NCBI RefSeq assembly: GCF_038050405.1
Contig: NZ_CP150900.1
Location: 1,736,001-1,800,000, forward strand
Direction: 5' to 3'
From: Paraburkholderia sp. IMGN_8
GTDB lineage: Bacteria; Pseudomonadota; Gammaproteobacteria; Burkholderiales; Burkholderiaceae
Length of the DNA: 64,000 nucleotides
The position numbers and the translations under genes are program-made. This document shows positions 1 through 9,500 of the stretch, piece after piece. Under the pieces are notes generated by a model. The model made no database searches. It worked only from the letters and a program-made list of their open reading frames with translations, and was not told the origin of the DNA. Each line of letters opens with the position of its first letter. The first letter of the stretch is position 1.

Positions 1-911
1 TGGCGCACCGACCAGCTCACGCCCGCCACCAGCAGCAGAATCGCCGCTGTTTCCAGCGGACGTGGCAGCCGCTGGTCGTAGATGAACGCGTAGAGCAGTG
101 CAAACAGCGTTTCGAATACGATCAGCTGACCGGACAGCGTCAGCGGCAAGCGCTTTGACGCGGCATTCCACAGGCCATTGCCGAGCCACGAAGCGCCGAT
201 CGCGAGAACCAGATTCAGCACCCAGAAAGTGTGCCAGCGATTGTCCGCGAGCGTGCTTTGCAGGCTGCCGGACGGCAACACGGCGACCACCAGCCACAGC
301 GCCGCGCCGAGCGCGCCGGTCACCACACCCCATAGAACCGACCACTCGTTACCGCTGAAGTGCGTCTGACGCTGCAGGTAGCGTGAGTTTTCGACCGCGA
401 ACCACGTCCAACAAGCCAGCGCGCCGACCGCGCAGGCGAGGCCGGCCAACTTCGTGACGATGCTCACGGGCGTGCTGTCCGCCACGGTAAACACGTCGAC
501 GTTGATGCAGGCGATGCCCGCTATCACCATCATGAGCGGCCACGCGAGGCGTGCGAGCGGCACGGCGCCATGGTCCCGCCGGCCGAGCAGCGTCACCGTG
601 ACCGGCAACACGCCGACGATCAGCGATGCCGGCGCGATACCGATCAGGTGGACGGCAGCCGTCAGCAGCAGGTAGTAGAGCAGGTTGCCGGCCAGCGCCA
701 GCTTGACGAGCGCGCCGAGATCCTTGCGGGTCAGGCGTTTGACGAGCGAGCGCGCCATCGGCAGCGCGGCGGCCAGAGACACGATGCCGTACATCGTGTA
801 GCGGCCCGCGCTCAGCAGCAGCGGAGAAAAATCGGGCAACACCCGCGGCACCAGAAACACCATGCCCCATAAGGCTCCGGCCATCACCCCATATGCCACA
901 CCGCGCTGCAT
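1..911 (-). CDS. DMT/EamA-type membrane transporter (C-terminus outside the window)
   Basis: The minus strand is open from an ATG at 909-911 to the window edge, about 303 codons without a stop. The product begins MQRGVAYGVMAGALWGMVFL and is almost entirely hydrophobic, with roughly nine alternating membrane segments and short basic loops such as RSLVKRLTRKD. An AGGGGCAG-like ribosome site precedes the ATG. Repeated small-residue helices (LLYYLLLTAAVHLIG, ASLIVGVLPVTVTLL) and a late ETLFALLYAF segment are typical of EamA/RhaT drug/metabolite transporters. The substrate cannot be inferred. The gene points away from guaB and shares no operon with it. The last helix or so lies beyond base 1. Confidence 0.75.
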   Translation of the reverse strand, partial: MQRGVAYGVMAGALWGMVFLVPRVLPDFSPLLLSAGRYTMYGIVSLAAALPMARSLVKRLTRKDLGALVKLALAGNLLYYLLLTAAVHLIGIAPASLIVGVLPVTVTLLGRRDHGAVPLARLAWPLMMVIAGIACINVDVFTVADSTPVSIVTKLAGLACAVGALACWTWFAVENSRYLQRQTHFSGNEWSVLWGVVTGALGAALWLVVAVLPSGSLQSTLADNRWHTFWVLNLVLAIGASWLGNGLWNAASKRLPLTLSGQLIVFETLFALLYAFIYDQRLPRPLETAAILLLVAGVSWSVR

Positions 912-1213
912 CGACTGCCCCTGCAAAAAAACTGGAATGGTGCGGAGAATAGCCGGTCGGCGGGCGGCGCGTCTTGTTTGATTCTGCATTCGACCGCATT
1001 CAGTGGCTTCAGTGGCGTCTGGTGGCACTCGGTGGCGCATTTCGCCGGTTCGCTGTGGCTCGAGCGCCGGCAAATCCCGGCGCTCGTTCCGTCCGGCGGC
1101 CCGTTGCCTACGAACGCGCAAACGAAACCCGATCGAACCCGAGCCGAACGTGGAAGCGAAATCGACGTACCCGAAGTCGCGAAAAAAATCGCCGGAAATT
1201 CGCTAAGCTGCTG

Positions 1214-1276
1214 TTAGTGCAGTGAAAACCGGGGAGGTATCGCGTATAATTCGCTTTTGCGCCTATAGGATTTGCC
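1214..1276 (+). promoter_or_regulatory. guaB leader with -10 box
   Basis: A consensus-like TATAAT sits at 1245-1250, 27 bases before the guaB ATG. No good -35 is visible at the usual spacing; GTGAAA at 1222-1227 is the best candidate. The rest of the 365-base gap from 912 holds no gene that I can support. Confidence 0.45.
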
Positions 1277-2737
1277 ATGCGTCTGATCCAAACAGCACTC
1301 ACGTTCGATGACGTGCTCCTCGTCCCGGCCTACTCTGATGTTCTGCCGCGCGATACCAGCCTCAAGACCCGGCTGACCCGCAACATCTCCCTGAATATGC
1401 CGCTCGTGTCCGCCGCCATGGACACCGTCACCGAAGCCCGTCTCGCGATCGCGATGGCGCAAATGGGTGGCGTGGGCATCATCCACAAGAATCTCACGCC
1501 GGCCGAACAGGCGCGTGAAGTTGCCAAGGTCAAGCGTTTCGAATCGGGCGTCGTGCGCGATCCGATCACGGTGCCGCCGCAAATGAAGGTGCGCGATGTC
1601 ATCGCGCTGTCGCAACAGCATGGCATTTCCGGCTTCCCGGTCGTCGAAGGCGCGCAGCTGATCGGTATCGTCACGAACCGCGACTTGCGTTTTGAAGAGC
1701 GTCTGGACGAGCCGGTACGCAACATCATGACGCCGCGCGAGCGCCTCGTCACCGTCAAGGAAGGCACGCCGCTCGCCGAAGCCAAGGCGCTGATGCACAG
1801 CCACCGCCTCGAGCGCGTGCTGGTGATCAACGACGCCTTCGAACTGCGCGGCCTGATGACCGTCAAGGACATCACCAAGCAAACCGAACACCCGGACGCC
1901 TGTAAAGACGAACACGGCAAGCTGCGCGCGGGCGCGGCGGTCGGCGTGGGCGAAGACAACGAAGAGCGCGTGGCGCTGCTGGTGCAGGCAGGCGTTGACG
2001 TGATCGTCGTCGATACCGCGCACGGCCACAGCAAGGGCGTTCTCGAGCGCGTCAAGTGGGTCAAGCAGAACTTCCCGCACGTCGAAGTGATCGGCGGCAA
2101 CATCGCCACCGCCGCGGCGGCGAAGGCGCTGGTCGAGTACGGCGCGGACGGCGTGAAGGTCGGTATCGGCCCGGGCTCGATCTGCACGACGCGGATCGTC
2201 GCCGGTGTGGGCGTGCCGCAGGTTACCGCGATCGCCAACGTCTCTGAAGCGCTGAAGGGCACCGGCGTGCCGGTCATCGCCGACGGTGGCGTGCGCTTCT
2301 CGGGCGACGTCAGCAAGGCGCTGGCAGCGGGCGCAAATGCCGTGATGATGGGCAGCATGTTCGCCGGTACTGAAGAAGCGCCGGGCGACGTGTTCCTGTA
2401 TCAAGGCCGCCAGTACAAGTCGTACCGTGGCATGGGTTCGGTCGGCGCGATGAAGGACGGCGCGGCGGACCGCTACTTCCAGGACAACTCCGCGAACATC
2501 GACAAGCTGGTGCCGGAAGGCATCGAAGGCCGCGTCGCCTACAAGGGCTCGGTCAACGCGATCCTGTTCCAGCTGATCGGCGGCGTGCGCGCCAGCATGG
2601 GCTACTGCGGTTGCCGCACGATCTCGGAGATGAACGACAAGGCCGAGTTCGTGCAGATCACGGGCGCGGGCTTGCGCGAGTCGCATGTGCATGACGTGCA
2701 GATCACCAAGGAAGCGCCCAACTACCACGTGGACTAA
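1277..2737 (+). CDS. guaB: IMP dehydrogenase
   Basis: Oxidises IMP to XMP with NAD+, the committed step of GMP synthesis in the cytoplasm. The 486-residue product is full length for a bacterial IMPDH. The TIM barrel opens with [16 protein letters not shown] pair lies at about residues 93-203 ([29 protein letters not shown]). The catalytic loop GPGSICTTR places the nucleophilic Cys at residue 303. The flap follows with [10 protein letters not shown] and the Arg-Tyr motif in the C-terminal third. The ATG is the natural start. It is followed six bases downstream by the small membrane gene and then guaA, the usual Burkholderiaceae arrangement of both GMP-branch enzymes. Confidence 0.98.
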   Translation: MRLIQTALTFDDVLLVPAYSDVLPRDTSLKTRLTRNISLNMPLVSAAMDTVTEARLAIAMAQMGGVGIIHKNLTPAEQAREVAKVKRFESGVVRDPITVPPQMKVRDVIALSQQHGISGFPVVEGAQLIGIVTNRDLRFEERLDEPVRNIMTPRERLVTVKEGTPLAEAKALMHSHRLERVLVINDAFELRGLMTVKDITKQTEHPDACKDEHGKLRAGAAVGVGEDNEERVALLVQAGVDVIVVDTAHGHSKGVLERVKWVKQNFPHVEVIGGNIATAAAAKALVEYGADGVKVGIGPGSICTTRIVAGVGVPQVTAIANVSEALKGTGVPVIADGGVRFSGDVSKALAAGANAVMMGSMFAGTEEAPGDVFLYQGRQYKSYRGMGSVGAMKDGAADRYFQDNSANIDKLVPEGIEGRVAYKGSVNAILFQLIGGVRASMGYCGCRTISEMNDKAEFVQITGAGLRESHVHDVQITKEAPNYHVD

Positions 2738-2743
2738 ACGCCA

Positions 2744-3451
2744 ATGAAGCCATTGCTGCGCGCTGTACTCATCATCGATGCCTTGCTGTTGCTCGCGTTC
2801 GGCCTGCTGTTTCTGCTGACGCCGTGGACTTCGCTGTACAACGCGCTGCAACTGGTGCAAACCCAGCCGGCTTTGGCCGGCCAGGGGTTTGGCGTTGCGC
2901 TGATCGGGCTGGCGTGGCTGGCGTTGCACGCGTCGATCGACGGTGCGCTGACGTCGACGGTCGCCAAGGTCGTCGGGCATGTGAACTGGCTGACCGGCGT
3001 GCTGATGCTGGTCTGGCTGGTTGGCTTGCATACGCCTGCGCTGACTGGCTTCGGGCAGATCGTCGCGGTGTTGACCGGTGTGGTGCTGCTGCTGATCGGC
3101 CTTGGCGGTGTGCGTTTGTCAGGCGCGGTGAGGCGTCGCGAGAAGGGGCGGCTGGCTGAGGCCGCTGTTGCCGGGCGCGCTGAACGGCAAGCCGCGAAAG
3201 ATGCGGCCAGAGATGCCGGCAACAAACGTGAACCCGGCCGCGTGACGGCTGGCGTTCCTGTCTATCCCGCCGAGCCGGTGGTCGAGCCAGTCTTGCCGGC
3301 GACGCGCCCCGTCAGTCCAGTTTCGGCCGCGCAGGTTCATCAGGTAGTCGGCGAACCCGGTCTGACGGCGTCCGAACGAACTGCGCGCGACGAGGCCCGC
3401 AACGCAGCCGCCGATACGCCCGGCGCGCCCCGGCCGCCGTTTCATGGCTGA
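2744..3451 (+). CDS. small membrane protein between guaB and guaA
   Basis: A 235-residue protein of unknown function. The first 125 residues hold four hydrophobic segments (near residues 4-26, 46-66, 78-100 and 103-125: LRAVLIIDALLLLAFG, GVALIGLAWLALHA, HVNWLTGVLMLVWLV, IVAVLTGVVLLLIGL). The remaining ~110 residues are a soluble tail rich in Ala, Arg and Pro, with a basic stretch right after the last helix, which suggests a cytoplasmic tail. It starts six bases after the guaB stop, so it is probably co-transcribed with guaB and guaA. No enzyme motif is visible. The position between guaB and guaA is common in related genomes as far as I recall. Confidence 0.8.
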   Translation: MKPLLRAVLIIDALLLLAFGLLFLLTPWTSLYNALQLVQTQPALAGQGFGVALIGLAWLALHASIDGALTSTVAKVVGHVNWLTGVLMLVWLVGLHTPALTGFGQIVAVLTGVVLLLIGLGGVRLSGAVRRREKGRLAEAAVAGRAERQAAKDAARDAGNKREPGRVTAGVPVYPAEPVVEPVLPATRPVSPVSAAQVHQVVGEPGLTASERTARDEARNAAADTPGAPRPPFHG

Positions 3452-3655
3452 CGCGCCGAGCGCCACACCGTCTGCCGAAGCTACCGGAAATCGTTCGCGC
3501 GTGCCGCCAGTGAGTGCCTGCGGCGCCGGACGTCCCAGCGTGCTTCAACGTTGCGCTTTACGCGCGATGGTCCTCCACGTGGACCGCTTTGAATTCAACG
3601 CCGCGCTTCGTGCGCGGCATCCCGTATCCGTTCACTTTTGACTCCGTCCGCTGCC

Positions 3656-5239
3656 ATGCACGACAAGATCCTGATCCTCGACTTCGGTTCGCAAGTCACC
3701 CAACTGATTGCACGTCGCGTTCGCGAAGCCAACGTGTATTCGGAAATTCATCCGTACGACGTCGACGCGTCGTTCATTCGCGACTTTGCGCCCAAGGGCG
3801 TGATCCTGTCCGGCGGCCCGAGCTCGGTCACCGAGACGGAAGCGCCGCGCGTGCCGCAAGCGGTGTTCGAACTCGGCGTGCCGGTGCTCGGCATCTGCTA
3901 CGGCATGCAGGCGATGGCCGAGCAGCTCGGCGGCAAGGTCGATATGGGCCACCTGCGCGAGTTCGGTTATGCCGAAGTGCGCGCGCGCAACCATACGAGC
4001 CTGCTCGAGGGCATCAGCGATTTCACCACGCCGGAAGGTCACGGCATGCTGAAAGTGTGGATGAGCCACGGCGATAAAGTGCTGGAAATGCCGCCGGGCT
4101 TCGCGCTGATGGCGTCGACGGAATCTTGCCCGATCGCGGCGATGGCCGACGAAAAGCGCCATTTCTACGGTCTGCAATGGCACCCGGAAGTCACGCACAC
4201 CGTGCAGGGCCGAGCGATGCTCGAGCGCTTCGTGCTGCAGATTTGCGCCGCCAGGCCTGACTGGGAAATGGGTCATTACATCGACGAAGCGGTCGCGAAG
4301 ATTCGCGAGCAGGTCGGCAATGAGCACGTGATTCTGGGCTTGTCGGGCGGCGTGGATTCGTCGGTGGCCGCGGCGTTGTTGCATCGCGCGATCGGCGATC
4401 AGCTGACCTGTGTGTTTGTCGATCACGGCCTCTTGCGCCTGAACGAAGCCGAGCAGGTAATGGCGACCTTTGCCGATCACCTCGGCGTGAAGGTGATTCA
4501 CGTCGACGCGAGCGAAGTGTTCCTTTCGAAGCTGGCCGGCGTGACCGACCCGGAAGCGAAGCGCAAGATCATCGGCGCGGAATTCGTCGAAGTGTTCCAG
4601 ACCGAAGCCGGCAAGCTCACCGACGCCAAGTGGCTGGCGCAAGGCACGATCTATCCGGACGTGATCGAATCGGCCGGCAAGGGAAAGAAGGCGACGCAGA
4701 CGATCAAGAGCCACCACAACGTCGGTGGCCTGCCTGAGACGCTGAATCTGAAGCTGCTCGAGCCGCTGCGCGAACTGTTCAAGGACGAAGTGCGCGAACT
4801 CGGCGTCAAGCTCGGTTTGCCGCCGGCGATGGTGTATCGCCATCCGTTCCCGGGCCCGGGTCTGGGCGTGCGGATTCTCGGCGAAGTGCGCCGCGATTTC
4901 GCCGACCTGCTGCGTCGCGCGGATGCGATTTTCATCGAGACGCTGCGCACCTTCATCGACAAGGACACCGGCAAGTCCTGGTACGATTTGACGAGCCAGG
5001 CGTTTGCCGTGTTTCTGCCGGTGAAGAGTGTCGGCGTGATGGGCGACGGCCGCACTTATGAGTACGTCGTTGCGCTGCGCGCCGTGCAGACGCTGGACTT
5101 CATGACCGCGCATTGGGCGCATCTGCCGCATGAATTGCTGGGGCATGTGTCGAACCGGATCATCAACGAAGTGCGCGGGATCAACCGGGTGGTGTACGAC
5201 ATTTCGGGTAAGCCGCCGGCGACGATCGAGTGGGAGTAG
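3656..5239 (+). CDS. guaA: GMP synthase (glutamine-hydrolysing)
   Basis: Converts XMP, glutamine and ATP to GMP. The ATG at 3656 gives 527 residues starting [13 protein letters not shown], matching the family N-terminus; upstream in-frame TTG codons would only add unconserved residues. Class I amidotransferase domain: GICYGMQ with nucleophile Cys81, and QWHPEVTH with the His-Glu pair near residue 178. The ATP-pyrophosphatase domain has the PP-loop LSGGVDSS near residue 230. The C-terminal dimerisation domain ends [11 protein letters not shown]. The last codons and the TAG stop form a 22-base sequence repeated at 15218-15239, so this 3' end is the attachment site of a genomic island. The coding sequence was preserved by the insertion. 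Confidence 0.98.
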   Translation: MHDKILILDFGSQVTQLIARRVREANVYSEIHPYDVDASFIRDFAPKGVILSGGPSSVTETEAPRVPQAVFELGVPVLGICYGMQAMAEQLGGKVDMGHLREFGYAEVRARNHTSLLEGISDFTTPEGHGMLKVWMSHGDKVLEMPPGFALMASTESCPIAAMADEKRHFYGLQWHPEVTHTVQGRAMLERFVLQICAARPDWEMGHYIDEAVAKIREQVGNEHVILGLSGGVDSSVAAALLHRAIGDQLTCVFVDHGLLRLNEAEQVMATFADHLGVKVIHVDASEVFLSKLAGVTDPEAKRKIIGAEFVEVFQTEAGKLTDAKWLAQGTIYPDVIESAGKGKKATQTIKSHHNVGGLPETLNLKLLEPLRELFKDEVRELGVKLGLPPAMVYRHPFPGPGLGVRILGEVRRDFADLLRRADAIFIETLRTFIDKDTGKSWYDLTSQAFAVFLPVKSVGVMGDGRTYEYVVALRAVQTLDFMTAHWAHLPHELLGHVSNRIINEVRGINRVVYDISGKPPATIEWE

Positions 5240-5242
5240 GGG
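5221..5242 (+). repeat. att site (left) in the guaA 3' end
   Basis: These 22 bases cover the last codons, the stop and three bases after guaA and are identical to 15218-15239. The guaA 3' end is a known integration target of tyrosine-recombinase islands. The repeat restores the gene end, as expected for an att core. Confidence 0.85.
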
Positions 5243-5506
5243 CTCTTGAAATTCCCTTTTGAATCAATGACTTGTGATGGTCGATAAATCACGCGTGCCC
5301 GATTCTAAATTGCCGAGCGCAGGTCCGTAAGTCCTTGATCGCTAGGGGGATTGTCAACCTGCGCCTGCGCCCTGTGTGGAGGCCGAGCAACCGTCATTTG
5401 ACGGTATTTCTGACGGTATGTGCGGGCGGCATGCGGATGGGCTTGCTTGATACCGTCAGCGGTGCCGACGGCATCCTTGACTTGTTAAAGCCATGCGCTT
5501 TGACGC
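5240..5506. repeat. island left end with TGACGGTAT repeats
   Basis: No gene is seen here. The 9-base motif TGACGGTAT occurs at 5399-5407 and 5411-5419 and inverted at 5450-5458. The same motif clusters at the other island end and beyond the second att copy. Location next to att sites suggests arm-type recombinase or excision-factor binding sites; this is inference. Confidence 0.6.
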
Positions 5507-6541
5507 TTAGCCGTCCAAGCCGCCAGTGGATGCAGCCTTGATGCCAATGGCGCCAGCATGGAGTTGCTCAGTGCCCAGCGCCTCCTGAGGCAGCCACATG
5601 CCCGCAGACCAAACTGCTTCTAGTTTCGCGGCCAGCTCTGCGCCGAGCCAGGCAGCCGCCAGTCCTGTTAAATAGGTTGCACACTCGGGTTTTTCACGCC
5701 GCACACCGTTCGTAAGCAACCAGCGGTACAACGGGAGCGCCGCAGAAACGGTCGGATAGCCTGGCTCGACGGAACGGTTGAAGTCCAGCGGAATCGACAA
5801 GCCCTTCGGGTCCAGGTCGCCGAAGTACTCCGCTGAAGAAGCTCCTGTTTCTTGCATCGCTTGGCGCAATGCTCGCCCAGTGAGCCTGAAGTTTTCACCT
5901 CCGCCATAGATGACCGCCGTGTATCGTCGCGTGGCCTCGTTCCATTCGGTGAAGCTCCAGTACGTGTTGTGGTTTTCGACAACGAGTACGGACTTGCCAG
6001 GCGCACCAACCTCGCGATACGGCAGCGGCTGGGGCACCCGGAAGCAACCGATGACGGAGATTGGAAGCCGCCCACCAAAGAGGAAGTCTCCGGTACACAT
6101 GTTGTCGAGCCGCTTCTCGTCGCCGAAGATTTCCAAGGAACGCTCCTTGATTGGAACCGAGGAGAAAGCCCCTCGGCGTCGGAGTAGGAAGTCATTGATG
6201 GGCCGTAGCGCTGACAACTGCGATGGCCTCAACTCCGGCCAGAACCCCAGCTCCGGCGCCCAGATCACGTCGGCATGGTTGACAGAAGCCTTGGAGCGAG
6301 GTGAGCTATTCAACGTGACCCAAAGTGGAAGAGCGGGCGAGCCAGCCTGTTCCCAACTTCTGGTAGCCGGCAGCGAGATGGCACCGTCAGCTTCCAGCTC
6401 CTTCAGCGCCCTCAGCAGCAGCACACCACGGTCTGGGCTGTTCTGGACATCTGGGTACAGCGAGAAGTAGTGCCGGCGCAGCTCGTCGAGTGGCACACGC
6501 TTGCGCGGCGATGACAGCAGCGCTTCAAGGAACTCGCTCAA
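5507..6541 (-). CDS. jetD: Wadjet component JetD, topoisomerase-VI-like/Toprim nuclease
   Basis: The nuclease of the Wadjet (JetABCD/MksBEFG-type) defence system, which cleaves plasmid DNA brought in by the SMC-like complex. I start it at a TTG at 6541 overlapping the jetC stop by four bases, giving 344 residues that begin with LSEFLEALLSSPRKRVPL. An N-terminal winged-helix-like region (DELRRHYFSLYP) precedes a C-terminal Toprim-like part: Glu189 in VLVVENHNTYW and Asp242/Asp244 in YFGDLDPKGL, the acidic metal-binding set. Length and motif order fit the DUF3322-DUF2220 architecture. An extension to 410 residues is possible in frame but would lie wholly inside jetC and looks spurious. Confidence 0.85.
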   Translation of the reverse strand: MSEFLEALLSSPRKRVPLDELRRHYFSLYPDVQNSPDRGVLLLRALKELEADGAISLPATRSWEQAGSPALPLWVTLNSSPRSKASVNHADVIWAPELGFWPELRPSQLSALRPINDFLLRRRGAFSSVPIKERSLEIFGDEKRLDNMCTGDFLFGGRLPISVIGCFRVPQPLPYREVGAPGKSVLVVENHNTYWSFTEWNEATRRYTAVIYGGGENFRLTGRALRQAMQETGASSAEYFGDLDPKGLSIPLDFNRSVEPGYPTVSAALPLYRWLLTNGVRREKPECATYLTGLAAAWLGAELAAKLEAVWSAGMWLPQEALGTEQLHAGAIGIKAASTGGLDG

Positions 6542-9500
6542 TCCGTCAACTCCTCGGGCAGGTTGTTGAGCTTCAGGTTCGCGAACTCGAGGTGCCAGCG
6601 TCTTGTCTTGCTGTTCTGTCCGGCGCGGCGCAGGCGGATGAATCGCTGGAACTCGCCGAGAGCGTTGAAGTCCTGAAGCGCCGTGGCGAATATCAATTGG
6701 ACGTTCATGGCCTCGGCCAGCAGCCGTTGGGCGCGCCACATGGCGGGGCTGGTGGCCTTCGCGAACGGGTTGTCGAGGATGAGCGGCCCACCGGCAATGC
6801 GATATACCTGCGCGTGGTTCTCAGCCCGCAACTGGTTGATAACCAGGTATAGGAACATCGCCATGACGACGCCTTCGCCACCGGAGTTCGAAACCCGCTC
6901 AACCGGTACGTACTGCTCTGTCTCCTCGATGGACATCTTCAGGACTTGCAGTCCTAGCGGACGCCCATAAACGCGCGCCACAGCGTCGGCGATGAGGTCT
7001 GTACCGCGCGGAGGGAACACGTTTGTATCAACCAACGTGTCGAGGTAGGCGCTGAGAGTCAGGCGTCGCGTCTCGACTGGCACCGAGCCGAAGTTTGCCC
7101 GCATCTTCAGGACTTGCTTGCCACCGACGTATGGGGCACCCACCGGCACTGACTTGTCCTTGCTCGTCGCGCGATTCAGCGTCGTGATGGCCGAGCGGAC
7201 GACGGCGAGAACCTCCTCGACGCAGGCATCGAAGTCAGCTTGCATCGACCGTAGCGTTGCCTCGGTCGTCGCGATGCGGTCGTCCAGATGCTCTAGGAGC
7301 CGTTTCGCGTCCGTACACGCCGCACCGAACTCGTTGGCGACCATCTGCTGCGCGACATCGGGGTCGACCTCGCGGAACGACTGCTCCGACGCAGCCGCCT
7401 TGAGGAGGTCGAAGGCAGCGCGGGCCTTGGTCTGCAGTTTGCTGACACCTTGGTTCTTCCCCGTGTAGTTCTTTAGCAGGGCGTTGACTTGGTTGCTGGC
7501 GTCGGCCTCGAGAACCAGACTGTCGGGGTCCGGCACCTCTAAGGTCATTCCCACTTGGGCGCCGATTTCCGCTGCAATGAGCACTGGGTTGGGCTTGTCT
7601 TCAAACCCCATGCTGCTGCGCAGCAGCTCCTCAACCTTACCGTCGGCCTCCGCGTCCGTGCGCTTCCGATTGGCTCGGTCCGCGGCTTGGTTCGCGGCTT
7701 CGTTGGCCGCACGCATCCGTTCCAACGCCGCGATCACGCGGTTCTCGGCCTCAGCCATGAGAGCGGCCAGAGCATCCAGGTCCAAAGCCTCGTGAGCAGG
7801 TACCGCGGGGCCAAGGTTCGTCTTGTTTGAGTCCAACCACTTTCTTGACTCGCCGTTCACGACCTGCAGATTTGAAGCGGCGTTCACCTGCTCTGGCTTG
7901 GCCGCCTCCAGCGCAGTCTCGACGTTGGCCAACGCATCTTCATGGTTCACGTCCAGGAAGGGAGCAAGGTCCGCCATCTGAACACCCTTGTATTCGCGGG
8001 TGAACTCCTTGGCCTTGTCCTCGCGGCGCTTTCGAGCATCTTCCAGCTTGTGCGCCAACAGCCCCAATCGCTCGCTCTCTTCGGCCAGATAGGCCGCTTC
8101 TGCATCGCTGTAGATGCGGCGCAACGTCTCTACCGGTCGCGGGTTCCGCAACAGCTGTTCGTGAGCCGGATAGTCCTTGTCGTAGTGAGCAACGCCCGCA
8201 CGCTCTTCGCCCGCGACCTTGAGTTCATGGTCAGTGCTCACGCGCAAACCGTGGTCGCGGTCGTGTTCACCCTGCAGTCGCTCAAGGCCCTCATCGGCTG
8301 CGGACTTGCTCTCCTGTGCTGCGGTGATGCTTTGCGCTACATCCGCCAGTCGGCGGACGCGCTCCGCATGGCCGGCTTCGTGTTCGCTCTGGAACGTGCG
8401 AACTGCTGCGGAAGATAGAAGTGCAGCCTGGCGTCTCGCATCGGCGGCTTGGGCTTGCAGCTCCAGCCCTTGAGCCTTCTCATCCAGCTCAAGCGAGAGC
8501 GATTCGAGGGACTCCGCGCGTGCTGTCGCCGCGGCAGCGTCTTCTTCGAGGGCCACCTTGTCGGCTCGTGCCCGTCCAAGTTTTCCGTCGCCGAATTCCT
8601 TCGCATACGTATCCAGCTCGTGGATTGCCTTCAGCGTTTGGTCGTGGCGCTCCCGATACGCGGATCGACGCTCGCTTTCATCAGAGACGCGGGTCTCGAG
8701 GTTCGAGCCCAGCTTGGCGGCAGCCTCGATGTTAAAGGCCGAATCGTCCTCGGCAGGGACGACCAGGCGCTCCGCCAGTTGCGCTGCAGGCTCAAGGGTT
8801 GTCGCTGATACCACCACAGGACGGGTAGGCCGCCGTGCCTCCCAGGAGACGGCCCTGGCCTTATCAAGTTCCGTGGACGCCACGGAGACGCCGAGGAAGC
8901 GTGCGGGGTCGCTGGCGACGAGCGCCCGCGCCTTGGAGGCATCCGGCAGGGCGCGTGAGATGTACTCGCTATAGGCTTTGGCCGAGCGGACCCCTGCCTG
9001 TAGAAGTGTCTCGACGACGAGTGCAACGTCTATGCTGTTGCCAGCAACCCCGGTCTCATCAATAGCCTGCTTGGTGGCGCGTAGTTCCGCCAGGCGAACG
9101 TCCCCTAGCGATACTTGTTTTGCCGACTCGGAGACGACTTCGCGTAAGCGGGCAGGCAAGGCCGCAGACAGCGGGTCGACGCGGTCGGATTCGACGGCGC
9201 TCAGAAGAGCAGGCAACTGTGCCAGGCGTTCGAGCTCGGATTCCCCTCGTGCGATGAACTCGTCGAGTGCTCGGGCCTTGCCAGCCAGCTCGGCTACGCG
9301 CACGCGCTCTGCTGCTGCGGCATTCCGATGCTCCCCTGCCTCCTTGGTGCATCTGGCCCTGGACTCTCGATGCACATCTCGCTCCGCAGCTGCGGCCGCG
9401 ACCAACGCATCGAGTCGCTCGAGCGCCTCCGCAGTTGTCTCCTCGGGCCCGAGAAGGGTCCCATCGACTTCAAGAGATTGCCTCCGACGCGTGTAGGACT

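Noticed and set aside
1214..3031. A 605-codon open frame on the minus strand opposite guaB
   Set aside because: It mirrors guaB codon by codon, is rich in His/Arg/Gln, and arises from the GC-rich third positions of the real gene.
3632..5146. A 504-codon minus-strand frame opposite guaA
   Set aside because: Same antisense-shadow composition; guaA is unambiguous on the other strand.
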